Under the pieces are notes generated by a model. The model did not search any database. It was not told the DNA's origin and saw only the letters and a program-made list of their open reading frames with translations. The position numbers were made by a program, and so were the translations under genes. DNA of 32,310 nucleotides from the NCBI GenBank assembly GCA_024635555.1, contig JAGXIO010000155.1, positions 1 through 32,310 of the forward strand, read 5' to 3'. This DNA comes from Saccharicrinis sp. (lineage in GTDB: Bacteria; Bacteroidota; Bacteroidia; Bacteroidales; Marinilabiliaceae). How positions within the stretch are numbered: the stretch's first letter is position 1; each line of letters starts with the position of its first letter. Below are positions 1 to 7,795 of this stretch, piece by piece.

Positions 1-1
1 A

Positions 2-643
2 CATTTTCCAACGGGCAGCACATTTTCGGAGCTTGATATGATTAGGTTGCAAAAGATATTACAAGGAACCAAAATAGTTGTTCTGAGCGACGAATCGTTT
101 GAGCATGTTGTGTTCGATGGCGAAATGCATCAGAGCATTGCATTGTACCCATTTTTAAGAGAACGGGGCGTAATTGTTTCATCATTCAGTGAAACGTTGC
201 ATATACGCAATTGGCGCGTGGGCTATTGCATGGCTCCTGCACATCTGATGAAAGAAATAAGAAAAGTGATGGCTATTATGGGTGAAGGAATTAATTTGCC
301 CTATCAAATGGCCATTGCCAAATTTATGAAAGAATACAAGGATTTTAAATCGTTGGCTTCGTTTTATCAAAAAAAGCGCGACCTGTTTTTAAAAATTATA
401 GAAGATTCAAAATTCAAAGCCACACCAAGCAAAGGCACCTATTTTCAGCTTATTAGTATGGATCAGCAGAGCGACAGATCGGATATGGATGTGGTACATA
501 AACTGATTGATGAGCTGGGAATAGCCACTGTACCTATCCATTTTTATTACCACGAAAATAGCAAAAAGAAATATCTAAGGCTTAACTTATCCCTACCCGA
601 TGATGTAATCGTGGAAGTCGCAACACGTTTAAAAAACCTTTAA
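2..643 (+). CDS. YbdL-like class I/II aminotransferase, 3' part, PLP lysine replaced
   Basis: The frame is open from the window edge, so the N-terminus lies outside; about 213 codons are visible. The sequence follows the YbdL/methionine aminotransferase (KAT-like, PLP fold type I) family: HFPTG matches the usual NPTG block, DESFEH the D-x-x-Y-E-H block, SSFSETLH the SSFGKTYH block, then W-R-V-G-Y-C and a C-terminal YLRL holding the substrate-carboxylate Arg. Three PLP-contacting positions deviate: Asn of NPTG is Phe, Tyr of DEVYEH is Phe, and the Schiff-base Lys of SFGKT is Glu (codon gaa at about 191-193). The family's normal reaction is amino transfer from Met or aromatic amino acids to 2-oxo acids. 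By inference this copy cannot form an internal aldimine and is a pseudoenzyme or has another role. The frame is undamaged. It converges on the next gene with a 27-bp gap and no clear terminator. Confidence 0.85.
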   Translation, partial: HFPTGSTFSELDMIRLQKILQGTKIVVLSDESFEHVVFDGEMHQSIALYPFLRERGVIVSSFSETLHIRNWRVGYCMAPAHLMKEIRKVMAIMGEGINLPYQMAIAKFMKEYKDFKSLASFYQKKRDLFLKIIEDSKFKATPSKGTYFQLISMDQQSDRSDMDVVHKLIDELGIATVPIHFYYHENSKKKYLRLNLSLPDDVIVEVATRLKNL

Positions 644-670
644 TGCCCATGCACAGATACGCCTTAACAT

Positions 671-2263
671 CTATCCCAGCGCTGCCAAAATTTGTACACA
701 AATAATTAACAGTACCATGGCTACCGGATAAACAGTGGCATAGGCTATAGAGGCTGCGTTGGTTTCTGTCATGGGATCCAGTGCTGCCAATCCAGGTGTG
801 CTAGTCATCGATCCGGTTAAAGCGCCAAGCATGGAAATCACATTTACCTTAAAGACCCATCGGGCAACCATAGCTCCCAACATCATGGGCAACAAGGTAA
901 TTACACCTCCTACAAAAAATAGCTGGTAGCCATATTGGTCAAATGTTTCAGCGATGTGTGCACCTGCTGAGGTTCCTACGCCCGTTAAAAAGAACATGAG
1001 ACCCATTGTGCGTAACAATTGATTCGCGCCGCCGGACATAGTCCAGATGATGCGGCCGGTTTTACCGATGCGGCTTAAAATCATGGCTATTGTTAGAACA
1101 CCACCCGTTAGTCCTAAGGAAAAAGTAAAAGAGTTACCAAATCGTAAGGAGAATTCGCCAACAATAAAACCAAGTACAATGCCAGCTGCAATGGGTAGAA
1201 AATTGGTGTCGGATAGTTTTTTGCTATTGCCACCAAATAGTCTGGTAACCATTTCAACATGCGATTTGCTGCACATTATTATTATTTTATCGCCCATGTG
1301 CAGTTTAAAATTGGGTGTGGGTGTGATATCAATACCTGAGCGGCGCACCCGGGTTATGGTTACATGATAGGTAGCCGTCCATTGATAGATTTCCTTCACG
1401 GTTTTATTTACCACATTGGGATTAGATACCAAAATGGTTTGCACTTCGTAGCCTTGTTTTAAAGGTATTTCTTCGTCCGTTTCGTGGCCTATAAACAACT
1501 CTACTTTTTTAAGTGCCTCTTTGGTGCCTACGGCTCTGATAATATCACCGATATTTAAAATTGTGTCCGGTGTGGGAACCTGCGGCTCACCTTGAAGTTT
1601 AACACGCGAAATAACACCTTGCGTCATGGTTCGCACGCGGAGTTCCCTGATGGTTTTACCACTGACGTTTTCATTTGCTACCACAAAATGCTTCGAAAAT
1701 ATTTCCGGAAAGCTTTCTTCCGTTTGTTTCTCGTAATCTTCTTCGGCCTTTTTGAGGTTAGCTCTTGTAAACTTGGGGTATAAACGAACGAACAGGATAA
1801 CCCCTATCACACCAAAGGGATAGGCAATACCATAACCTATGGACACGCCCGCAGAACCCGTGCTGTCGATGGCCGCTGCCAAGCCGGGTGTGCTGGTTAA
1901 AGCACCCGCTAGTAGACCAATAGCCACGGCAACATCAATATCCATAAAAATAATGGCTAAATAACTGATAGCAGAAGCAGACAGGATAATTACGGTTGCC
2001 ATGACTACCAATGTTCTACCCTGTTTTTTAAAGGAATCGAAAAATCCGGGGCCGGCCTGGATGCCGATGGTATAAATAAATAAAATAAGACCTATTTTTT
2101 CGATGATGGGGGGCATTACAATCCCGTAATGGCCAAAAACCAAGGCCACAAATATGATAGCCGAAATATCGAGCGATATTCCTTTTATTTTAATACTGCC
2201 AATAGTGTAACCAATGCAGATGATAGCGAAGAGCGCAAAATAACTTTGTTCAAAGAATTCCAT
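671..2263 (-). CDS. AspT/YidE-family putative transporter with two RCK_C domains
   Basis: 530 residues with the layout of the aspartate:alanine antiporter-like (AspT/YidE/YbjL) family: an N-terminal membrane block (about 5-160), two soluble TrkA-C (RCK_C) domains (about 190-258 and 272-345), and a second membrane block (about 355-528). The two membrane halves carry the family duplication signature, TSTPGLAAAID at about 123-133 and TSTPGLAALD at about 487-496. It is an inner-membrane protein. Members such as Tetragenococcus AspT exchange Asp and Ala, but most of this duplicated-TrkA_C branch has no proven substrate, so none is assigned. RCK_C domains commonly bind small ligands and gate transport. 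Start is the ATG at 2263; a TAnnTTTG promoter match lies just upstream. Lone gene, convergent with the aminotransferase. Confidence 0.9.
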   Translation of the reverse strand: MEFFEQSYFALFAIICIGYTIGSIKIKGISLDISAIIFVALVFGHYGIVMPPIIEKIGLILFIYTIGIQAGPGFFDSFKKQGRTLVVMATVIILSASAISYLAIIFMDIDVAVAIGLLAGALTSTPGLAAAIDSTGSAGVSIGYGIAYPFGVIGVILFVRLYPKFTRANLKKAEEDYEKQTEESFPEIFSKHFVVANENVSGKTIRELRVRTMTQGVISRVKLQGEPQVPTPDTILNIGDIIRAVGTKEALKKVELFIGHETDEEIPLKQGYEVQTILVSNPNVVNKTVKEIYQWTATYHVTITRVRRSGIDITPTPNFKLHMGDKIIIMCSKSHVEMVTRLFGGNSKKLSDTNFLPIAAGIVLGFIVGEFSLRFGNSFTFSLGLTGGVLTIAMILSRIGKTGRIIWTMSGGANQLLRTMGLMFFLTGVGTSAGAHIAETFDQYGYQLFFVGGVITLLPMMLGAMVARWVFKVNVISMLGALTGSMTSTPGLAALDPMTETNAASIAYATVYPVAMVLLIICVQILAALG

Positions 2264-2284
2264 GATAAGAGCAAATTAGAGGTG

Positions 2285-2292
2285 CAAATATA
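2285..2292 (-). promoter_or_regulatory. -7 promoter element of the AspT-like gene
   Basis: The minus strand reads TATATTTG, an exact fit to the Bacteroidota -7 consensus TAnnTTTG. It lies 21 nt upstream of the ATG. No convincing -33 TTG was identified. Confidence 0.5.
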
Positions 2293-2392
2293 GGCAATTG
2301 TAAATCCCCGATTCAATTCACAACTTTATAAAATATTAAAGTGTTTTAATATCAATTAAATGGCGACAACACATCAAGGATTAAGTTTTGAT

Positions 2393-2851
2393 TTATGGCC
2401 GTATTTTCCTTTGCAGACCGAACATAAATTTCCTAAGTATTTGATCTTTGCATACCCTAAACTGGTTTTGATCAGGCTTGCGGAAAAAGGCACTTATCTC
2501 GTGTTTGCTAATTTTAAAATCGGCTACTGAAAGCATCTCTATCAAATCATCATCCTTTAATTGGAGGGCAATTTTAAGTTTTCGTAGAATAAGGTTGTTG
2601 TTCAATCTCTTTTCGTTAACGGGTATCTCGCCTTCTTTGGCTCCCCTTTTTAAAATAATAAAACCGTTTAAAAATGCCGACATATATGAATCGACGATAG
2701 TTTGAAATGATTCATCATCCTCTTTTTTTAGCCAATCGCTCACTTGCGCGCGGGTTACTTCCACACTGGCCAGCGAAAAGGTTTTTATCATCTCATCATC
2801 GCTAAAATTAAAAGTGTAGCGCAGGCTTTTTAAAACATCATTGTTGTTCAT
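2393..2851 (-). CDS. YehS-like DUF1456 protein
   Basis: 152 residues made of two copies of the DUF1456 unit: residues 2-49 (NNDVLKSLRYTFNFSDDEM onward) and 82-131 (NNNLILRKLKIALQLKDDD onward), each ending in a short helix with F/W-x-x-K/R and a D-rich turn. This matches E. coli YehS and relatives along its whole length. It is small, soluble and charged, with no signal peptide. Biochemical function is unknown; nothing in the sequence suggests an active site. It lies 56 bp downstream of the radical SAM gene on the same strand, so it could be co-transcribed with it, but it is a widespread conserved gene and the adjacency may be chance. Confidence 0.85.
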   Translation of the reverse strand: MNNNDVLKSLRYTFNFSDDEMIKTFSLASVEVTRAQVSDWLKKEDDESFQTIVDSYMSAFLNGFIILKRGAKEGEIPVNEKRLNNNLILRKLKIALQLKDDDLIEMLSVADFKISKHEISAFFRKPDQNQFRVCKDQILRKFMFGLQRKIRP

Positions 2852-2907
2852 CTGATCGGTATTTAGGCCGTTTAATAGTTCTTATTATCTGGCATTTAAT
2901 TAAAAAT

Positions 2908-3978
2908 TTAGTTCAAGTATTTACGTGAATTTTCTATTTTTTTGTTGTGACAAACAAAAACATTTTTCATATCTCCATTCCAATTATGAAATCCGTTACC
3001 TTGACAATCTTTATATTCCTTGCAGGTTTTACATTGACCTACCTTATTCCATTGTCTATTTCTAAATGGTTCAAATTTATTTTGCCAAACTTCATACAGC
3101 TTGTCTTTATAAATATTGCCCTGCGAAAAAGAGCGGTCAATATTTGGACAAGCGGATATAGAACCATCTATCAAAACAGAACCAATATTGATTCCTGCTC
3201 TACAAAAAAAGTAGCTATCACGCACTAATGGTTCATATCTGCCAACGTAACCTTCACAGCTAAATTTGACATTTATCTTGTTACTTTTACGGCACTCTGC
3301 GATAAAATTCATTAATTCGAGAAACTGTCGGTCGGTCAACAGTAATTCGGAATTCTTAACTGCTCTTCCAATAGGGATAATAGTAAATAATCTCCAAGCT
3401 TTTACGCCTCTCCTTATCAGCAATTCTCTTAACTGGCTAAGTTCTTTTAAGTTCCTTTGATTAACACAAGTGACTACGTCAAAATTTAAACGATTGGAAG
3501 TGGCTGCTAATTCAACAGCACTGATTACTTTATCAAAGCTTTTCTCTTTATTTCGCAACCAATTGTGTGAGTCTTTCAGACCATCCAAACTAATTGTCAA
3601 TGCGCCCATTCCCGCATTTAATAATGAATTATGCCTTTGTTCACTATATAAATGACCGTTTGATACTATTGACCATTTAATTCCTCTTTTTCTAAGTTCT
3701 TTTCCACATACTTCAATGTCATTTCTTAATAGAGGTTCGCCGCCGGTAAATACAACCATCAAGTTTTGAGATGGTTTTTCTATCGTGTCAATGGCATTTA
3801 AAAAATCCGCCATGGGCATGTCTTGAAAGGAACTACTTTTTGAACAATCGCTGCCGCAATGCAAGCAATTCAAATTGCATCTGGTGGTACATTCCCAAAA
3901 TAAATAGTTCAGTTCATGATGCTTTATCGCCGAGTTTTTGAATTTTCGGAACACAAATTTTTTAAGGCGCAATAACAT
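2908..3978 (-). CDS. Radical SAM/SPASM enzyme of the rSAM/lipoprotein system
   Basis: 356 residues. The radical SAM 4Fe-4S motif CNLNCLHC is at C34/C38/C41, followed by the SAM-binding TGGEPLL at about 78-84. The C-terminus is a SPASM-type auxiliary cluster region with cysteines 259, 277, 316, 319, 325 and 343 and a typical G-N-I-Y...L-x-x-V-W segment. The Cys usually found four to five residues after C325 is Phe330, so one auxiliary cluster ligand seems absent or replaced. SPASM enzymes generally modify peptides or proteins. The start codon directly follows the stop of the lipoprotein gene (TAG then ATG, no spacer), implying translational coupling. This pairing with a YGTP-containing lipoprotein is the known Bacteroidota 'rSAM/lipoprotein system' (I recall TIGR04133 with TIGR04134). 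The substrate is unproven; the partner is the obvious candidate. Confidence 0.85.
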   Translation of the reverse strand: MLLRLKKFVFRKFKNSAIKHHELNYLFWECTTRCNLNCLHCGSDCSKSSSFQDMPMADFLNAIDTIEKPSQNLMVVFTGGEPLLRNDIEVCGKELRKRGIKWSIVSNGHLYSEQRHNSLLNAGMGALTISLDGLKDSHNWLRNKEKSFDKVISAVELAATSNRLNFDVVTCVNQRNLKELSQLRELLIRRGVKAWRLFTIIPIGRAVKNSELLLTDRQFLELMNFIAECRKSNKINVKFSCEGYVGRYEPLVRDSYFFCRAGINIGSVLIDGSISACPNIDRSFSQGNIYKDKLYEVWQNKFEPFRNRQWNKVGQCKTCKEYKDCQGNGFHNWNGDMKNVFVCHNKKIENSRKYLN

Positions 3979-4344
3979 CTATTTATTTTCGAGTAGTATA
4001 TTCAAATAAACCTTTTCGCTTAAATCAGTCAAAACAGTATCCCTATTAGCATATGTTCCGTTTTGCACTGAATCTACATCTGCAAATTCCAGTTTTACCT
4101 TATCCATCATTTCAGTATAAAACGAAAAATTTCCATTTTCATCCGTAATCTGATATTGCATATTTTGGGCAACTGAAACTTTGATACCTTTTATTGGTAA
4201 TCCTGTTGTTTTCGCTTTTACTTGACCTTCAATTAATAAATCAAGGCCAAAATCTTGAGGTGTTCCATAACAGGCTTGAAAAACAAACATGGCTGATGTT
4301 AAGCTTAAACCTCCAATAATTTTTTTTAACCAGCTTCTTTTCAT
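3979..4344 (-). CDS. Radical SAM-associated putative lipoprotein
   Basis: 121 residues with a signal peptide of positive N-terminus (MKRSWLKK), hydrophobic core (residues 9-22) and lipobox-like VFQAC with lipidated Cys25. Immediately after the Cys comes YGTP, the motif I associate with radical SAM-associated putative lipoproteins (TIGR04134). The mature part, about 38-110, looks like a small carboxypeptidase-regulatory/SusC-like beta domain (I-E-G-Q-V..., G-L-P-I-K-G-I-K-V, T-D-E-N-G-N-F-S-F). It is likely tethered in the periplasm or at the outer membrane. Cys25 is the only cysteine, so any modification by the neighbouring SPASM enzyme would have to act on other residues, or on Cys25 before lipidation. 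It is the first gene of a two-gene unit ending at 2908. Confidence 0.8.
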   Translation of the reverse strand: MKRSWLKKIIGGLSLTSAMFVFQACYGTPQDFGLDLLIEGQVKAKTTGLPIKGIKVSVAQNMQYQITDENGNFSFYTEMMDKVKLEFADVDSVQNGTYANRDTVLTDLSEKVYLNILLENK

Positions 4345-4482
4345 AGAACTATAATTTGTTTTGTATTGACGAAATTCGTTGTTTTATACTGCCAAAATTG
4401 ATAAATGTTTGTTAATGGCTATTTAGATTTGATTGATTACAGTGTAAAATCATAATGCCTTTTATCATCGTGTAATAAAGTG

Positions 4483-4517
4483 AAAACCTCCGATATTGCT
4501 TGAATAGAGGAGGTTTT
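4483..4517 (-). terminator. Rho-independent terminator downstream of the TlpA-like gene
   Basis: Perfect 9-bp inverted repeat AAAACCTCC (4483-4491) and GGAGGTTTT (4509-4517) with a 17-nt loop. On the minus strand it ends in a short T run and lies 20 nt after the stop of the thioredoxin gene, separating it from the lipoprotein/rSAM pair. Confidence 0.65.
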
Positions 4518-4536
4518 AAAGGTCATAAAAATTTTA

Positions 4537-5940
4537 TCAGCTCTTGGCCAGCTCAATCAACTGCTTTTTTATAATTTCTTCGCTCGATGGGCGATTGGCG
4601 TTGGCGTTTACCAATTTACCTTCCTTATCTATTAAAATAAAGCGAGGGATACCTTGTATGGCATAATCTTTAATAATGCTCGATTGCCATTCTCCTTCGG
4701 CATAAAGCTGATAGCCTTGCAGTTCTTTCTTTTCCACCATTTTCTTCCAAGCATCCTTATCGCCATCAATGGAAATGCTCACAAAAGCGATATCCATATT
4801 GTGCAATTCTGAATCTAGTTGTTTAAGATATGGTATTTCGCGCATACAAGGCCCACACCAGGTAGCCCAGACATCAATGTAAATAACCTTACCCTTTAAT
4901 TGTTCCGAAGTTACCGTATTTCCATTCATATCTTCATAGGCAAAGGTGGGCGCCGTTTTGCCTGGCTGTAATGCTTCGAGTTTTTGCAAAGTAGATTTAA
5001 ATTCTGAAATATATTCCTGGTTTTTAATAATCTCGGCGTACCGATTTTTATATACATCTTTAACTTCGTCGGTAGCGTAAGTGTAACCCGAGATAAGTTG
5101 GTTTCCCAATTCATCTTTAACAGACTGGGTAACATCCAAGTTTGCAATAATGTCGATATGTCGGCTTGCCTCATCCACCGAATTTTGTTCGATACCTTCT
5201 TTTTTCAGCATTTCGGATATTTGGCTATCATGTTTTTGCAGCACAAAGTATTTATAGGTATTCATCTCGTTAAAAAATTGCTCGTTATCCAAAGCAATAT
5301 CGTTGCCAGCCTCAAAAAATGCGGATGGAATGGAAGTAGTATCATTGGGTGCAAAACGAGGATGATACATAGTGTAATACATGTATTTCTCGCTTATTTG
5401 TATAGATGCTATCGTATTGATTCGCTCTAAAAAATGCTTACTCGCATGGTCTGTTGCTTTAAACGAGTCGATACTGGACGTAAGTTCCTGTTTGTATTTG
5501 TTAATGGATGTTTCGAAGCTATCGGACGGCAGTGCCAGCATACTCCTAAGTTCACTCATCACTCCAGCATTCAGCGCGCTAATCTTCATCATTAGTTTGG
5601 TTTCGTCGGTGCCTTTGCCGCTTATGGCTATCTTGGAATAGTCGCCCTCCTTTAAATTTGCAATATCCAAATCAATCTGCATTTCAGTTCCCGGTTTTAA
5701 ATACATCTGAAAACCATATTTGCCATGACGAAAATCGTAGATGCCAGGCTGTTCCACTTTTAAAGCTGCGCTGAACGTATTATCTACAATTGTAAGGGTG
5801 TCATTACTTTTAAGAAGCTGGTTAAAAATAATAATTACATCTGCTTCTTTGTTTTGAATGTTGCCGCTGATGTTCGCAACAGGTTTTGGGTTGCACGATA
5901 TGATACCTGCAAATAGTGCCAGGAGGAGGAAATTCTTCAT
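4537..5940 (-). CDS. TlpA/ResA-like thiol-disulfide oxidoreductase lipoprotein
   Basis: 467 residues. It has a signal peptide with lipobox GIISC (Cys16). An N-terminal beta region (about 20-105) resembles the DUF4369 domain common in Bacteroidota thioredoxin lipoproteins, and a helical middle region spans about 110-320. A C-terminal AhpC/TSA-Redoxin domain (about 327-465) carries the redox motif WCGPC at 361-365 and the cis-Pro in GIPRF (Pro432). It is expected to be membrane-anchored in the periplasm, reducing or isomerising disulfides of exported proteins. Bacteroidota genomes hold many paralogues, so the client cannot be named. Transcribed alone: TAnnTTTG promoter upstream, hairpin terminator downstream, divergent from the next gene. 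Confidence 0.9.
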   Translation of the reverse strand: MKNFLLLALFAGIISCNPKPVANISGNIQNKEADVIIIFNQLLKSNDTLTIVDNTFSAALKVEQPGIYDFRHGKYGFQMYLKPGTEMQIDLDIANLKEGDYSKIAISGKGTDETKLMMKISALNAGVMSELRSMLALPSDSFETSINKYKQELTSSIDSFKATDHASKHFLERINTIASIQISEKYMYYTMYHPRFAPNDTTSIPSAFFEAGNDIALDNEQFFNEMNTYKYFVLQKHDSQISEMLKKEGIEQNSVDEASRHIDIIANLDVTQSVKDELGNQLISGYTYATDEVKDVYKNRYAEIIKNQEYISEFKSTLQKLEALQPGKTAPTFAYEDMNGNTVTSEQLKGKVIYIDVWATWCGPCMREIPYLKQLDSELHNMDIAFVSISIDGDKDAWKKMVEKKELQGYQLYAEGEWQSSIIKDYAIQGIPRFILIDKEGKLVNANANRPSSEEIIKKQLIELAKS

Positions 5941-5967
5941 GATACAGTATTTAATTAAAAATTATGC

Positions 5968-5975
5968 CAAAAGTA
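5968..5975 (-). promoter_or_regulatory. -7 promoter element of the TlpA-like gene
   Basis: The minus strand reads TACTTTTG, matching TAnnTTTG, 27 nt upstream of the ATG at 5940. The rest of the 289-bp divergent region to 6229 is AT-rich and shows no other recognisable signal. Confidence 0.45.
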
Positions 5976-6229
5976 ATAAAATAGAATTTCAATTGTAAAT
6001 TTGAACATAATATTTCAAGAAAAAGAACAAAGATTTTCAAGATGATTGAATGTGCTGGAAAAAAAAAGTATTTTTATAAAATCGTTCTAATTAATTCCCC
6101 CATGGAGAATATGTTACGGAAATTAAATTCTGGTGCTAAGAATAGACTAAGATTTGAAGAGTAGAATTAATTTTGACGTTTTAAAACTTAAAATGATTTA
6201 GCGTCTTAGCAAATATAAATAGCCGTACT

Positions 6230-6961
6230 ATGTCCAATAAATCAATAAAATATTTTTTCATTTTCATAATTCTTTGTGCCCAAATTGGATTAAAAGGACA
6301 GATTTCAAATCGGTTCGTTGAGAATGATAAGGAGTTTTTGATACGTTATCAGAATATAGGATGCCTTCCAATAATGAAAATTATTAGGGTTGGTCCATTC
6401 AAGATACATAAAAGAGTTAAAGGGCCGAATTATTACTGGAAATCGTTTAACTTAGGTTGTGATACAATAATTAATGGAACTAAATACAAAATAATTGAGC
6501 GTAAAAGCTATGGGGAATCTGATACATTGGGATTTATTCGGGAAAATGAGAATCAAGAAGTGTTTATCTTTGACAGAAATATGAACCAACTCAATTCCTA
6601 TGATTTTAATTTATCTGTTGACGATACATTGAAATATAAAATAGTAAGCAGTATTGATACTATTTGCAATTCAGGTCATTCTAGAGTACGATACAATTTC
6701 AAAATGTGTTGTACTGACGATGCTCCCGAGGTGTTGATCTCAGGTTTAGGTAATATGATGAATGTTATATTTCCAAGCGACAGATATACTACGTGTGATT
6801 GCTATCCTTATGATGTTATTGGAATGAAAGTTGGGGGAAGAGCCATAAACAAATTAGTGCGCGTTAAAGTAGAGGGTGAGGTTGTATATATAGACAGAGA
6901 ATATCAAAATACTAATTTTCAGAAAATAGATAAAGAAGTAAGTAGGGTTAAAAAAAACTAG
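6230..6961 (+). CDS. Secreted protein of unknown function
   Basis: 243 residues with a clear signal peptide (about 1-24, hydrophobic FFIFIILCAQIG, cleavage near GQ). The mature part is beta-rich and contains a pattern seen in many Bacteroidota exported proteins: a 'GFIRE...EVFIFDRN...YDFNLSVDDTL' region (about 102-135), then I-S/D-T-I-C. Cysteines are frequent (FNLGCD, DTICNSG, MCCTDD, CDCYP), suggesting disulfides outside the cytoplasm. In homologues this module often precedes a type IX secretion C-terminal domain; none is present here, and the tail is simply basic (V-K-K-N). Base composition is visibly more AT-rich than the flanking housekeeping genes, fitting an accessory gene. No enzymatic motif was recognised. 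Confidence 0.65.
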   Translation: MSNKSIKYFFIFIILCAQIGLKGQISNRFVENDKEFLIRYQNIGCLPIMKIIRVGPFKIHKRVKGPNYYWKSFNLGCDTIINGTKYKIIERKSYGESDTLGFIRENENQEVFIFDRNMNQLNSYDFNLSVDDTLKYKIVSSIDTICNSGHSRVRYNFKMCCTDDAPEVLISGLGNMMNVIFPSDRYTTCDCYPYDVIGMKVGGRAINKLVRVKVEGEVVYIDREYQNTNFQKIDKEVSRVKKN

Positions 6962-7078
6962 CCATAATGACGTCATAGCAAATGCGGCTTTTATCTTATG
7001 CGAATTTCATAAGGATCTAAAAAGAAAATTGACTGATTAAGTACAAATAAAATAGTGGGTAGATTCGATAACAGACAT

Positions 7079-7630
7079 TTACTCGTTGCTTTGGGTTTTC
7101 TCCGCTTCCTGCTCTTCGTGGTATTTGGCGGATAAAAAGGCCAGGTAGGTGCTAAATGCTTTGATGGCTTCCTCGGTGCCTTTTGATATTTCCTTTTGCT
7201 GCAGTTTGAGTAAAAATTTACTATAGATACCGGTTAAGCACAGTTCAATTTCATTACTAAGTTTCTTGCCTGTCTTCTGGTCAAATTCGTTAATGAATGG
7301 AAGCGTAGCACTGTAAATATGTTGATAGGCAATTTCCTTTGAAGTTGTTATCAGTTGACCGTGTAGCCTATGCAAATCGTTTACCAGGTTGGTTATCACT
7401 TGCAAGTGACCTTTTTCTCTTATCTGTTCCAAGGTCATCATTTCTATTAGGTTATCGTACCACGAAATGGTTTCGTCCAGTATATCGCCACTCATATTAT
7501 ACTGTGGAATAATGCTTTTTTTAATGGCTTCAATATCAAATTGGTAAGCTCGGATTAAATCCTCTACCTGCCACATATATAGTATATATTCAATAATGTT
7601 GGTTTGGCGTTTTTCTTTGGCTATAATCAT
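7079..7630 (-). CDS. DUF4924 family protein
   Basis: 183 residues, almost entirely helical, beginning with IIAKEKRQTNIIEYILYMWQ, the characteristic opening of the Bacteroidota DUF4924 family. No signal peptide, membrane segment or catalytic motif is evident. The C-terminal 12 residues are charged and probably disordered. It is the distal gene of the minus-strand housekeeping block after hslR, separated from it by about 165 bp containing short tandem repeats. Function is unknown in the family. Confidence 0.8.
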   Translation of the reverse strand: MIIAKEKRQTNIIEYILYMWQVEDLIRAYQFDIEAIKKSIIPQYNMSGDILDETISWYDNLIEMMTLEQIREKGHLQVITNLVNDLHRLHGQLITTSKEIAYQHIYSATLPFINEFDQKTGKKLSNEIELCLTGIYSKFLLKLQQKEISKGTEEAIKAFSTYLAFLSAKYHEEQEAEKTQSNE

Positions 7631-7635
7631 TTTTT

Positions 7636-7668
7636 CAGTTATCAGTTATCAGTTATCAGTAATCAGTT
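7636..7668. repeat. Short tandem repeat, 7-mer CAGTTAT
   Basis: Four head-to-tail copies of a 7-mer (three CAGTTAT, one CAGTAAT) plus a partial fifth, immediately upstream of the DUF4924 start codon at 7630. Copy number could change by slippage and would alter the 5' untranslated region. Confidence 0.8.
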
Positions 7669-7749
7669 GGAGCAAAGCGACATCCCGTCTCCTTAATTTT
7701 ATTCAATTTTTGACGGGAAAACAGTAATTTATCTTGACCGTCAGCTAAA

Positions 7750-7787
7750 GCAGACGGCAATGCAGACGGCAATATGCAGACGCCAAT
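7750..7787. repeat. Tandem 12-mer GCAGACGGCAAT, three copies
   Basis: Copies at 7750-7761 and 7762-7773 are identical; the third (7776-7787, GCAGACGCCAAT) follows after 2 nt with one change. They lie just past the stop of hslR. Confidence 0.75.
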
Positions 7788-7795
7788 AAATAAAA

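Noticed and set aside
7636-7787. CRISPR-like array
   Set aside because: The repeats are 7 and 12 bp and contiguous, without spacers; simple tandem repeats.
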